A stretch of DNA of 64,000 bases. It comes from Sphingomicrobium clamense. Lineage in GTDB: Bacteria; Pseudomonadota; Alphaproteobacteria; Sphingomonadales; Sphingomonadaceae. This document shows, in pieces, positions 9,840 through 17,857 of this stretch. The notes under the pieces are model-generated. The model saw only the letters and a program-made list of their open reading frames with translations, was not told the origin of the DNA and did no database searches. The stretch lies in assembly GCF_019264355.1 (NCBI RefSeq), contig NZ_JAHVAH010000001.1:1844001-1908000 (forward strand), in the 5' to 3' direction. The first letter of the stretch is position 1. Each line of letters starts with the position of its first letter. A program made the position numbers and the translations under genes.

Positions 9840-10844
9840 CTAGACTTCGTGCGGTTCCTTGTTGACCTGCCAGGTCTGGCCCTTGGCGACGAGTTTCTGG
9901 AGGTCGGGGGTCTTGCCTTCGGAGACAGCGTCGGTTTGCTGGATGACCGCGCTCTCGAATGTAGGAGCCGGGTCTTCGTAGAGGAGGCCGAGCGCGACGG
10001 GGAAGATGTCGCCGGGCATTTCGGCGAGGAGCAGCGCCATCGCGCGATTTGTAGGATCGTGGATCAGCACCTCGTCGCTGTCGCCCGCGACGACCTTGAG
10101 CGACTTGGTGGCGGTGTCGAAGCCAATGCCCTTCTCGCCATTGGCGAAGAGCATTTTCTCGCCCGCTTCCAGCCAGAGCTGTTTCTCGTCGGCGACGCTG
10201 CGGTCGGTGAAGGGCGCGAAGACGTCGTCATTATAGACGATGCAGTTCTGGTAGATTTCGATGAAGGACGCGCCCTTGTGCGCGTGGGCGGCCTTGAGGA
10301 CGTCGGGCAGCTTCTTGTTCACGTCGATCCCGCGCGCGACGAAGCGGGCGCCCGCGCCAAGCGCGAAGCTGGCGGGAATGGCGGGCCGGTCGACCGAGCC
10401 GAAGGGGGTCGAGGGACTGCGCGTACCGATGCGGCTGGTGGGCGAATATTGGCCCTTGGTCAGCCCGTAAATCTCGTTGTTGAAAAGCAGAAGCTGGCAA
10501 TCGAGGTTGCGGCGCAACAGGTGCATCGTGTGGTTGCCGCCAATGCTCAACGCGTCGCCGTCGCCGGTGATGATCCACACGTCCAGTTCGGGATTGGCGA
10601 GCTTTACGCCCGTCGCCACCGCGCAGGCGCGTCCGTGGATCGTGTGGAAGCCGTAGGACGCCATGTAATAAGGGAAGCGGCTCGAACAGCCGATGCCCGA
10701 AATGAACACGGTCTTCGCGAGGCTCGCGCCGAGATCGGGCATGGTCCGCTGCACGGCCTTCAAGACCGCATAGTCGCCGCAACCGGGGCACCAGCGCACT
10801 TCCTGGTCGGAGGCCCAGTCCTTGAGGGTGGTCACTTCGTTCAT
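9840..10844 (-). CDS. korB: 2-oxoacid:ferredoxin oxidoreductase, beta subunit (2-oxoglutarate type)
   Basis: The thiamine-diphosphate-binding beta subunit, 334 residues. The N-terminal DQEVRWCPGCGDYAVL and the TPP/Mg motif ITGDGDALSIGGNHT followed by LFNNEIYGLTKGQYSPTS are typical of KorB. With KorA it would convert a 2-oxoacid (probably 2-oxoglutarate) plus CoA to acyl-CoA and reduced ferredoxin in the cytoplasm, in some bacteria providing low-potential electrons or bypassing the oxoglutarate dehydrogenase complex. It is the last gene of korA-small ORF-korB, starting 3 bases after the small ORF stop. No ferredoxin-domain subunit is encoded here. Confidence 0.95.
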   Translation of the reverse strand: MNEVTTLKDWASDQEVRWCPGCGDYAVLKAVQRTMPDLGASLAKTVFISGIGCSSRFPYYMASYGFHTIHGRACAVATGVKLANPELDVWIITGDGDALSIGGNHTMHLLRRNLDCQLLLFNNEIYGLTKGQYSPTSRIGTRSPSTPFGSVDRPAIPASFALGAGARFVARGIDVNKKLPDVLKAAHAHKGASFIEIYQNCIVYNDDVFAPFTDRSVADEKQLWLEAGEKMLFANGEKGIGFDTATKSLKVVAGDSDEVLIHDPTNRAMALLLAEMPGDIFPVALGLLYEDPAPTFESAVIQQTDAVSEGKTPDLQKLVAKGQTWQVNKEPHEV

Positions 10845-10847
10845 GGT

Positions 10848-10946
10848 CTAGATCCAACCGTTGAGTTTGAGGACGAGGAAGCCGACGACTAGCAGCAGGA
10901 TGATCAGCGGCCAGGCGTTGATCGGTTTGGGCTGGGGTTCGTTCAT
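10848..10946 (-). CDS. 32-residue single-pass membrane peptide inside the kor operon
   Basis: A short reading frame fills the gap between korA and korB. It begins MNEPQPKPINAWPL, continues with an uninterrupted hydrophobic stretch (IILLLVVGFLVLKL) and ends NGWI. Its ATG overlaps the korA TGA (ATGA), and a GGAG lies just upstream inside korA, so it should be translated by coupling. Its stop is 3 bases before the korB ATG. Leaving it out would give an unexplained 99-base gap in an otherwise tightly spaced operon. A role as membrane tether or small regulator of the Kor complex is only a guess. Confidence 0.68.
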   Translation of the reverse strand: MNEPQPKPINAWPLIILLLVVGFLVLKLNGWI

Positions 10947-12820
10947 GACAGCAGCTCCTCGATGGCGGCTTCGATCTCCGCGATGCGGAAGGGCTGGCCG
11001 GACACCTTGTTGAGCGGCTGGGCATCGACGAGGAAGCCGTCGCGCAGCATGGTCTTGAGCTGGCCCATATTCATTTCGGGCACGAGGATCTTATCATATC
11101 CGCGAAGCAGCGGCCCGAGATTCTTCGGGAAGGGCGCGATGTGGCGGATGTGAACGTGGCTGACGTCCATGCCCTTGGCGCGGGCGCGGCGCACGGCCTG
11201 GTGGATCGGGCCGAAGGTCGAGCCCCAGCCGACCAGCGCGAGCTTGCCGGTCTCGGTGCCGAGGCACACGTCCTGGTCGGGGATGGTGTCGGCGACGTTG
11301 GCGACTTTGGCGAAACGCTCCTGCGTCATCTGGCTGTGGGCCGCAGGCGAATAGTCGATATTACCGGTCTCGGGCGCTTTCTCGATGCCGCCGATGCGGT
11401 GTTCGAGGCCGGGCGTGCCGGGCTTGATCCACGGACGCGCGCCGTCATCGTTGCGCTCGTACGGCTTGACCGTGAAATCGCCCTCGGGCGCGGTCGCGAA
11501 CGCGACCGGGAAGGGCTGATACTCGCTCATGTCCGGCACCTTCCACGGCTCGGCCGCATTGGCGATATAGCCGTCGGTGAGCAGCATGACGGGGGTCATG
11601 TAGCGGGTCGCGATGCGGCACGCTTCGATGGCGCAGTCGAAGGCGTCGGCGGGCGAGCGCGCGGCGATCACGGGCAGCGGCGCATCGCCATTGCGGCCAT
11701 AGACCGCCTGGTAGAGGTCGGACTGTTCGGTCTTGGTCGGCAGGCCCGTCGAGGGGCCGCCGCGCTGCGAATTGACGATCACAAGCGGAATTTCGGTCAT
11801 TACGGCAAGGCCCATCGCCTCACCTTTCAAGGCGATGCCCGGACCCGACGAGCTGGTCACGCCGAGGCTTCCTGCATAGCTCGCCCCGATGGCGGCGCAG
11901 ATCGCGGCGATCTCGTCCTCCGCCTGGAAGGTGGTGATGCCATATTCCTTGAGGCGCGAGAGGTGGTGGAGCAGCGCCGAGGCCGGCGTGATCGGATAGC
12001 CGCCGAAGAACATCGGAAGCCCCGCCATCTGCGCGCCCGCGACGAGGCCGATGGCAAGCGATTCCGCGCCCGTGACGGTGCGGTAGAGACCGGGTTCGGC
12101 AGGCGCGGGATCGATCTTGCGCTGCTGGAGCCCCTGCCCGCCCAGTTCGGCGGTTTCGCCATAAGCGTGGCCGGCATTGATCGCGGCGATATTCGCCTCG
12201 GCAATCTCGGGCATCTTGGCGAATTTCTGCTTGAGCCAGTCGATGATCGGCGCGCGCTCGCGCCCGAACATCCACAGCGCGAGGCCGAGCGTCCACATAT
12301 TCTTCGAGCGCAGCGCTTCCTTGTTCGAAAGCCCGAATTCTTTGACCGAATCGAGCGTGCGTTCGGAAATGTCGAAGGCCAGCACCTGCCATTTGGCAAG
12401 GCTGCCATTCTCGAGCGGGTTCTCTTCATACCCGGCCTTGTCGAGGTTGCGCTTGGTGAAGGCGCCGGTGTCGGCGATGATCAGCCCGCCCTCGCGAAGC
12501 GCGACGACATTGGTCATCAGCGCCGCCGGGTTCATCGCGACCAGCACGTCGGGCGCGTCGCCCGCGGTCTCGATGGCCGAGGATCCGAAATTGATCTGGA
12601 AGGCGGAGACGCCGAAGGTCGTGCCCTGCGGCGCGCGGATTTCGGCGGGAAAGTCGGGGAAGGTGGCAAGGTCGTTGCCCGCGAGCGCGGTCGACAGCGT
12701 GAACTGCCCGCCGGTCAGCTGCATCCCGTCGCCGCTGTCCCCGGCGAAGCGAACGACAACCGCTTCACCGCCAGCGCCCTGCGCTTCCTCGTCCGTCAGG
12801 CAATGGGTGGCCGAAACCAT
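10943..12820 (-). CDS. korA: 2-oxoacid:acceptor oxidoreductase, fused gamma-alpha subunit (2-oxoglutarate type)
   Basis: The 625-residue large subunit. The N-terminal ~190 residues are the gamma domain (VVRFAGDSGDGMQLTGGQF, FPDFPAEIRAPQGTTFGVS). From ~230 come the alpha domains: YPITPASALLHHL, FQAEDEIAAICAAIGASYAG, TSSSGPGIALKGEAMGLAVM and TEQSDLYQAVYGRNGDAP. The C-terminal part, with GWGSTFGPIHQAV, is the transketolase-C-like domain. This fused gamma-alpha layout is the KorA/OforA form. The N-terminal start is tentative; alternative downstream starts would shorten it by a few residues. It is the first gene of the kor operon and diverges from rppH. Confidence 0.95.
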   Translation of the reverse strand: MVSATHCLTDEEAQGAGGEAVVVRFAGDSGDGMQLTGGQFTLSTALAGNDLATFPDFPAEIRAPQGTTFGVSAFQINFGSSAIETAGDAPDVLVAMNPAALMTNVVALREGGLIIADTGAFTKRNLDKAGYEENPLENGSLAKWQVLAFDISERTLDSVKEFGLSNKEALRSKNMWTLGLALWMFGRERAPIIDWLKQKFAKMPEIAEANIAAINAGHAYGETAELGGQGLQQRKIDPAPAEPGLYRTVTGAESLAIGLVAGAQMAGLPMFFGGYPITPASALLHHLSRLKEYGITTFQAEDEIAAICAAIGASYAGSLGVTSSSGPGIALKGEAMGLAVMTEIPLVIVNSQRGGPSTGLPTKTEQSDLYQAVYGRNGDAPLPVIAARSPADAFDCAIEACRIATRYMTPVMLLTDGYIANAAEPWKVPDMSEYQPFPVAFATAPEGDFTVKPYERNDDGARPWIKPGTPGLEHRIGGIEKAPETGNIDYSPAAHSQMTQERFAKVANVADTIPDQDVCLGTETGKLALVGWGSTFGPIHQAVRRARAKGMDVSHVHIRHIAPFPKNLGPLLRGYDKILVPEMNMGQLKTMLRDGFLVDAQPLNKVSGQPFRIAEIEAAIEELLS

Positions 12821-12904
12821 GCTTCATCCTTCGTCCAAAATTTCGTAGGCAGCCCCTAAACCCAAGAGCTGCGCTTCGCCACCCCCAAAGGAAAGACCGA
12901 TTTG

Positions 12905-13375
12905 ATGGCCAATGACAAGTATCGATTGGGCGCGGGCGTGATGCTGGTCAACGCGCACCGCCACGTGTGGGTCGGCAGGCGGATCGATAACAAGGACGAA
13001 GCCTGGCAGATGCCGCAGGGCGGGATCGACAAGGGCGAAGAACCGCTGGAGGGCGCGCTGCGCGAACTGGAAGAGGAAACGGGCATCGCCCCGAGCCTCG
13101 TCGAGCAGGTCGAGGGATGCCCCTGTCTCGACCTCAAATACGACCTGCCCGAGACGCTCCAGCCGCATCTGTGGGGCGGCAAATATGTCGGGCAGCGACA
13201 GCATTGGTACCTGATGCGCTTCACGGGCAGCGACGAGGACGTCAACATCGCCACCGAGCATCCCGAATTCTCGCACTGGAAGTGGGTCGAGCCGCAGCTG
13301 CTGCCCGAGCTGATCGTGCCGTTCAAGCGCGACATGTACCGCGCGATCGTCGATCAATTCTCTCGGTGGCTTTAG
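12905..13375 (+). CDS. rppH: RNA pyrophosphohydrolase (Nudix)
   Basis: Removes pyrophosphate from the 5' triphosphate end of mRNAs, exposing them to RNase E-type decay. The 156-residue protein has the full Nudix box GGIDKGEEPLEGALRELEEE continuing TGI, and family features YRLGAGVMLVN near the start, WQMPQGGI, KYVGQRQHWYLM and a terminal FKRDMYRAIVDQF, all typical of RppH/NudH. The ATG at 12905 gives MANDKYRLGAG, matching family N-termini; an in-frame TTG just before it is less likely. It is followed after 27 bases by the AST-linked hydrolase gene. Confidence 0.95.
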   Translation: MANDKYRLGAGVMLVNAHRHVWVGRRIDNKDEAWQMPQGGIDKGEEPLEGALRELEEETGIAPSLVEQVEGCPCLDLKYDLPETLQPHLWGGKYVGQRQHWYLMRFTGSDEDVNIATEHPEFSHWKWVEPQLLPELIVPFKRDMYRAIVDQFSRWL

Positions 13376-13402
13376 GCCGCGCGGCGCGCTAGGACGCGGG
13401 CC

Positions 13403-14614
13403 ATGCAGGGACTGAACGAGACCGAACGCACCGCCGTCGAACGCGCCATGGGCGCCCAGAGCGCGATGCTGCGCGACACGATGAAGTGGGCGAAGATCAA
13501 TTCGGGATCGCGCAACCTGGAGGGGTTGGCCGCAGTCGCCGACGAACTGGCCGACGCGTTTTCAAGCCTGCCGGGCGATCTTGAAATGGTCGAACCGACC
13601 ACGGTCACCGCGGTCGACGACAAGGGCGGCGAATATGAGCTGCCGCACGGCAAGCATCTGCATATGCGCGTGCGCCCCGACGCGCCGCTCCAGCTGCTCT
13701 TTACCGGGCACATGGACACTGTCTTTCCGGTCGACCATCCGTTCCAGAACCTCGACTGGCTCGAGCCCGAAAAGGTGCTTGGCGGGCCCGGCGTCGCCGA
13801 CATGAAGGGCGGGATCGCGGTCATGCTCGCGGCGCTGCAGGCAGTCGAGCAGAGCGCCGATGCGCAGCGCATCGGTTACGAAGTCATGATCAACTCGGAC
13901 GAGGAAGTCGGCTCCCTGTCGAGCGCCGCGCTGATCGCGCGCTGCGCCGAGGGCAAGCGCGCCGCGCTGACCTACGAACCCAGCGCGCTGCCCGACGGCA
14001 CGCTGGCGGGCGCGCGCGGCGGGAGCGGCAATTTCAGCTTCACCATTCGTGGCAAGTCCGCCCATGCCGGGCGCAACCCGCGCGACGGTCGCAACGCGCT
14101 GGTCGCCGCGGCCGATCTCGCGCTGCGCCTCAAGGCGGGAATGGACGACACGCTGTCGGTCAATCCCGCCAAGATCGACGGCGGGAGCCCCAACAATGTC
14201 GTGCCCGATCTCGCGATCCTGCGCGTGAACCTGCGCCCCGTCTCGACCGAGGACCAGGCGCGGGCCGAAACGCTGCTCGAGCAGAGCGCGGCGGCAGTCG
14301 CGAAGGAGCATGAGGTTGCGATCGAGCGCCATGGCGGCTTCGCACGCCCGCCCAAGCCGATGACTCCGCCGATGGAAGAGCTGTTCGGCATCGTCAAGAA
14401 AGCCGGCGCGGACCTGGGCCAGGAGATTGGCTGGAAGGCGACGGGCGGCGTGTGCGACGGCAACAATATCGCGGCCAAGAAAGTCCCCGTCGTCGACACG
14501 ATGGGCGTACGTGGCGGCGCCATTCACTCACCCGACGAATTTCTGATCGTCGAGAGCCTCGCCGAACGCGCGGCGCTCTCGGCATTGACCATCCTCAGGA
14601 TTGCCAATTCATGA
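13403..14614 (+). CDS. M20-family metallohydrolase in the arginine succinyltransferase operon
   Basis: A 403-residue zinc amidohydrolase of the M20 family (ArgE/DapE/CPG2 relatives). Metal ligands and catalysis are visible: LLFTGHMDTVFPVD (His, with catalytic Asp), GGPGVADMKGGIAVML (bridging Asp), NSDEEVGS (catalytic Glu-Glu), the dimerisation domain starting near GSGNFSFTIRGKSAHAGRNP, and IHSPDEF (last His). It overlaps astA by ATGA and is thus the first gene of an AST operon. The normal last enzyme, AstE, belongs to the unrelated AspA/AstE zinc family and is not seen here. I infer that this M20 enzyme may cleave N-succinylglutamate or another succinylated intermediate. Confidence 0.9.
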   Translation: MQGLNETERTAVERAMGAQSAMLRDTMKWAKINSGSRNLEGLAAVADELADAFSSLPGDLEMVEPTTVTAVDDKGGEYELPHGKHLHMRVRPDAPLQLLFTGHMDTVFPVDHPFQNLDWLEPEKVLGGPGVADMKGGIAVMLAALQAVEQSADAQRIGYEVMINSDEEVGSLSSAALIARCAEGKRAALTYEPSALPDGTLAGARGGSGNFSFTIRGKSAHAGRNPRDGRNALVAAADLALRLKAGMDDTLSVNPAKIDGGSPNNVVPDLAILRVNLRPVSTEDQARAETLLEQSAAAVAKEHEVAIERHGGFARPPKPMTPPMEELFGIVKKAGADLGQEIGWKATGGVCDGNNIAAKKVPVVDTMGVRGGAIHSPDEFLIVESLAERAALSALTILRIANS

Positions 14615-15627
14615 CCCACATCATTCGCGCCGCGACGACGAGCGATCTCGACGCGCTTTACGACCTGTCCAAAATCACCGGGGGCGGATTTACCAACCTG
14701 CCCCCGGATCGCGGCACGCTGGCCGAGAAGCTGGAGCGGACCGCGGCGAGCTTCGCGCGCGAGGGCGAGACGCAGGAAGACGATCTCTACGTTTTCATGC
14801 TCGAGGATCTCGAGACCGGGCGTATCCGCGGCACCTGCCAGGTGTTCGGCAAGGTCGGAGTGACGCAGCCCTTCTACAGCTATCGCATCTCGACGCAGAC
14901 CCAACAGTCGAAGGAACTCGACCGGATCTTCCGCAACCAGCTGCTGACGCCGTGCAACGACCTTGAAGGGTCGAGCGAAGTAGGCGGGCTGTTCCTGCAC
15001 CCGGCCGAGCGCGCGGGCGGTCTCGGGCTGCTCCTGGCGCGGTCGCGCTACCTCTTCATCAAGCAGAACCGGCCGCGTTTCGGCGCGCGGATCCTGGCCG
15101 AGCTGCGCGGGGTCATCGACCCGGGCGGGCACTCGCCCTTCTGGGACGCAATCGGGGGCAAATTCTTCGGCATGACCTTCCCCGAAGCGGACGAGTTCAA
15201 CGCCACCAACGGCACGCAATTCATCGCCGACCTATTCCCGCAATCGCCCATCTACGTCTCGATGCTGCCCGAAAGCGCGCAGGCGGTGATCGGGCAGCCG
15301 CATCCGACCGGGCGCGCGGCACTGAAGATGTTGCAGAAGGAAGGCTTCGTCTGGGACAATTATGTCGATATTTTCGACGGCGGGCCGACCGTGGTCGCCG
15401 CGACCGACAACGTCCAGTCGATCAAGCGGGCGGACTGGTACATTCTAGACGGCGACTGCGACGGCGAGGAGTGCGAGCGGACGCTGGCGGCGACGGGGCG
15501 GCTGGCGGACTTCAAGTGCGCATCGGGGCGCGGCAAGATCGAGAAGGGGCACATCCGGCTCGACAGCGCGACGATCGCGGCGCTCGAGCTCGAGCCCGGC
15601 GACACGGTGCTGGCGGTGGGGCGCTAG
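14611..15627 (+). CDS. astA: Arginine N-succinyltransferase
   Basis: First step of the AST pathway: arginine plus succinyl-CoA gives N2-succinylarginine. The 338-residue product starts MTHIIRAATTSDLDALYDL, a GNAT-like fold, and carries the family segments TGGGFTNLPPDRGTL, ELRGVIDPGGHSPFWDAIG, FFGMTFPEADEF and LFPQSPIYVSMLPE. The ATG overlaps the preceding stop (ATGA), which supports this start over an upstream codon. The astB start follows immediately after its stop, so three genes are a single coupled unit. Only one AstA-type subunit is present, unlike the AruF/AruG pair of pseudomonads. Confidence 0.95.
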   Translation: MTHIIRAATTSDLDALYDLSKITGGGFTNLPPDRGTLAEKLERTAASFAREGETQEDDLYVFMLEDLETGRIRGTCQVFGKVGVTQPFYSYRISTQTQQSKELDRIFRNQLLTPCNDLEGSSEVGGLFLHPAERAGGLGLLLARSRYLFIKQNRPRFGARILAELRGVIDPGGHSPFWDAIGGKFFGMTFPEADEFNATNGTQFIADLFPQSPIYVSMLPESAQAVIGQPHPTGRAALKMLQKEGFVWDNYVDIFDGGPTVVAATDNVQSIKRADWYILDGDCDGEECERTLAATGRLADFKCASGRGKIEKGHIRLDSATIAALELEPGDTVLAVGR

Positions 15628-16884
15628 ATGATCCGCGAAATCAACTTCGACGGGCTGATCGGGCCGAGCCACAATTATGCCGGGCTGAGCCTGGGCAATC
15701 TCGCGTCGACCAAAAATGCCGGCGACGTGTCGCAGCCGCGTGCTGCCGCGCTTCAGGGCATCGAGAAGATGCGCACGAACGTGCAGCTGGGGCTGGTGCA
15801 GGGGCTGTTCGTGCCCCAGCCACGACCGGCGGTGGGCTGGCTCGAGCAGCTTGGCGCGGAGTATATGACGGCCGATCATGCGCTGGCGGCCAACGCGATG
15901 AGCGCGAGCGCGATGTGGGCGGCCAATGCGGCGACCGTGAGCCCCGCACCCGACACGGCGGACGGGCGCTGTCACCTGACGGTCGCGAACCTCCGGACGA
16001 TGGCGCATCGAAGTCACGAGTGGCCCTTCACGCTGGCGCAGTTGCGGCTGGCGTTCGGGAATGAGGAGCAGTTCGCGGTGCATGGGCCGGTGCCGACTGC
16101 CTTCGGCGACGAGGGCGCGGCGAACTTCATGCGGCTGTGCGAAGGGCATGGGCGCGAGGGTGTCGAGCTGTTCGTCTATGGAGTGACCGGGGGCCCCTAC
16201 CCCGCGCGCCAGCATATCGAGGCAAGCCGGGCGATTGCGCGGCTGCACGGTCTCGATCCGGCCAAGACGCTGTTCATCCAGCAGTCCGAAGAGGCGATTG
16301 CAGCGGGTGCCTTCCACAATGACGTCGTGGCGGTGGCCAACGAGACGATCCTTTTCGCGCACGAAAAAGCCTTTGCGGATCGCGACGGGACGGTGGAGCG
16401 GGTGCGGGAAATCTTCCCGGCGCTCGACTATGTCGAGGTTCCGGCGAGCGAGGTGAGCCTTGAGGATGCGATCCGCTCCTATCTGTTCAACGCGCAGCTG
16501 GTAAGCCTGCCGACGGGCGAGGCGTGCCTGATCGTGCCGAGCGAGTGCCGCGAGACGCCGAGCGTATGGAAATGGCTGCAGGCGCATCTCGCCTCCAACG
16601 GGCCCATCCGCAAGGTCGAGGTAGTGGATGTGCGCCAGTCAATGGCCAATGGCGGCGGTCCCGCCTGTCTGCGGCTGCGCGTCGCGTGCGACCCCGACCA
16701 TGTCGACCCGCGCTTCCTGGTCGACGAGGCCAAGCTGGATGCGCTGGCGACGGTCGTGTCCAACCATTGGCCCGAGGCGATCGACGCGCGCGAATTGCAG
16801 TCGAAAACGCTGGTCAACCAGGTGCGGCAAGCGCACGCCGCGATCGTCGAGGCGTTAAACCTGGGCGAGCTAACGTCGAGTTAA
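15628..16884 (+). CDS. astB: N-succinylarginine dihydrolase
   Basis: Second AST step: hydrolyses succinylarginine to succinylornithine, two ammonia and CO2. The 418-residue protein has the hallmark N-terminus REINFDGLIGPSHNYAGLS, the Glu in GDEGAANFMRLCE, the His in GAFHNDVVAVANE and the nucleophilic Cys in NGGGPACLRLRV near residue 350-365, which together form the amidinotransferase-like active site. It starts at the base after the astA stop. The following enzymes AstC and AstE are not in this window; astD lies at 45.7 kb. Confidence 0.96.
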   Translation: MIREINFDGLIGPSHNYAGLSLGNLASTKNAGDVSQPRAAALQGIEKMRTNVQLGLVQGLFVPQPRPAVGWLEQLGAEYMTADHALAANAMSASAMWAANAATVSPAPDTADGRCHLTVANLRTMAHRSHEWPFTLAQLRLAFGNEEQFAVHGPVPTAFGDEGAANFMRLCEGHGREGVELFVYGVTGGPYPARQHIEASRAIARLHGLDPAKTLFIQQSEEAIAAGAFHNDVVAVANETILFAHEKAFADRDGTVERVREIFPALDYVEVPASEVSLEDAIRSYLFNAQLVSLPTGEACLIVPSECRETPSVWKWLQAHLASNGPIRKVEVVDVRQSMANGGGPACLRLRVACDPDHVDPRFLVDEAKLDALATVVSNHWPEAIDARELQSKTLVNQVRQAHAAIVEALNLGELTSS

Positions 16885-16893
16885 TTGACACTT

Positions 16894-16917
16894 AACCGTC
16901 GGCTTTAACGGTTTTTT
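16894..16917 (+). terminator. Probable intrinsic terminator after astB
   Basis: Ten bases after the astB stop there is an inverted repeat AACCGT (16894-16899) / ACGGTT (16908-16913) with an 8-base loop, running into six consecutive T (16912-16917). The stem is short (6 bp), so strength is uncertain. It separates the AST operon from the promoter and small membrane-protein gene downstream. Confidence 0.55.
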
Positions 16918-16933
16918 GGCGGAACTCCGCGCT

Positions 16934-16949
16934 TGGCACGGCGTTTGCT
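16934..16949 (+). promoter_or_regulatory. Sigma-54 (-24/-12) type promoter
   Basis: TGGCACG (16934-16940), four bases, then TTGCT (16945-16949) matches the RpoN consensus TGGCACG-N4-TTGCW at every specified base. The conserved GG (-24) and GC (-12) have the correct 10-base spacing. The expected transcript start is near 16960, only about 2 bases before the ATG at 16962, which would make the message practically leaderless. No enhancer-binding protein gene lies nearby. Confidence 0.5.
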
Positions 16950-16961
16950 TAATAATTGCCG

Positions 16962-17294
16962 ATGAAACGACTTGCCCGCCTGTTCACCATCAAGACGCGC
17001 TTCGAAGCCGCGCTCGTGACCTATGCGATTGCGCTCGGCGCCGTCGAGCGGGCGGTTGCCTATCTCAACCAGTATCCTGGCGGATGGGGCCTGACGCTGG
17101 CACTCGCCTGTTGCGGCGTGGTGTTCATCGCCGGGGCGAAGCTGTTCGATGCCGTCAAGCCGCCCGCACCCTCAATCGCGACCGGGCCGCACATGGCGCC
17201 AGTGCGCCGCCACGACCTGCCGCCGCGGCGCCGCGAATTCAGCGATACTCGGCGTACGGCGTCCCGCCGGCCTCGCGCAGCGTCACGGCGCTGA
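16962..17294 (+). CDS. Small predicted inner-membrane protein, unknown function
   Basis: A 110-residue protein with MKRLARLFTIKTRFEAALVT, then two hydrophobic segments (around residues 15-35 and 45-65, ending CCGVVFIAGAKLF) and a basic, low-complexity Arg-rich tail (last ~30 residues). The tail coincides with the stretch overlapped by the convergent gene, which may explain its composition. I do not assign a family, though proteins of this kind appear familiar from sphingomonads. The only visible promoter is the sigma-54-type element just upstream. There is no ribosome-binding site in front of the ATG. Confidence 0.65.
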   Translation: MKRLARLFTIKTRFEAALVTYAIALGAVERAVAYLNQYPGGWGLTLALACCGVVFIAGAKLFDAVKPPAPSIATGPHMAPVRRHDLPPRRREFSDTRRTASRRPRAASRR

Positions 17295-17574
17295 CCTCGC
17301 ACAGATTGACGCCGGTCCACACGATCGGGCCGCTCGACGCCTCGGCGCGAATGTCGAAGGCGCAATCGGGATCGTTGAACGCGACCGACTGACTTGCGTC
17401 GGGTGCGGGCGCGGCACCGAGCGGCCGCCACTCGTTCGAGCCGGTGCGGCGGATCGACAGGTTGCCGAGCGCCTTTCCGGTCCCGTTGACCAGCGTGAAG
17501 TCGGTCGCCTGCGCCGAAACGGCGGCGGGCGTAGCGAGCGCCATCAGCGGCGCGACAAGAAGCATCTTCCACAT
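17239..17574 (-). CDS. Secreted protein with signal peptide, unknown function
   Basis: A 111-residue product. The start MWKMLLVAPLMALATPAAVS followed by AQA gives a clear Sec signal peptide with cleavage after VSAQA; longer N-terminal forms would hide it. The mature domain begins TDFTLVNGTGKALGNLSIRR, with two Cys (DCAFDI, NLCEVSAVTL) likely to form a disulfide, and looks like a small beta-rich domain. The segment FTLVNGTG...LxIR recurs in periplasmic proteins annotated only as hypothetical. It overlaps the convergent small membrane-protein gene by 56 bases. Confidence 0.72.
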   Translation of the reverse strand: MWKMLLVAPLMALATPAAVSAQATDFTLVNGTGKALGNLSIRRTGSNEWRPLGAAPAPDASQSVAFNDPDCAFDIRAEASSGPIVWTGVNLCEVSAVTLREAGGTPYAEYR

Positions 17575-17698
17575 GGCGGTTAACGTAGCGCATTTCGTCG
17601 GAAGATTGAAATCATCCATCGTTACCGACGTTTACGGCTGATTTACTTTTCCCTGCCAAGTTCGCTTGGTCGTGTTTGTCCTATTGGGGAGGAATCAA

Positions 17699-17857
17699 GT
17701 GCGTACAGAGTCCGATCACCGTTTCTATTCGCGCCGCGCCGCCGAAGAGCGTCTCGCCGCGCGACGATCGGTCACCGACGCCGCCCGCGAACGACACAAA
17801 ATGCTCGCCGCCGAATTCGCGCAGCGGGCAGTCCAGTACCAGCCGATCGGGGCGTAA
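17699..17857 (+). CDS. Small basic helical protein (52 residues)
   Basis: A 52-residue, highly charged protein with GTG start: VRTESDHRFYSRRAAEERLA and on to a predicted long amphipathic helix (ARERHKMLAAEFAQRA). A strong ribosome site GGGGAGG (17686-17692) lies 6 bases before the GTG, which decides the start over an in-frame TTG further upstream. Small proteins with an S-x-x-FYxRRAAEE core followed by RHxxLAxxFxxRA are common in sphingomonads; their function is not known to me. It is the last chromosomal gene before the integrated element. Confidence 0.7.
   Translation: MRTESDHRFYSRRAAEERLAARRSVTDAARERHKMLAAEFAQRAVQYQPIGA

Noticed and set aside
11141..12859. 572-codon plus-strand open frame opposite korA
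   Set aside because: Antisense shadow of a high-G+C gene. The korA strand encodes a full, motif-bearing enzyme; the opposite frame is Arg/Gly/Ala-rich with no domain pattern.
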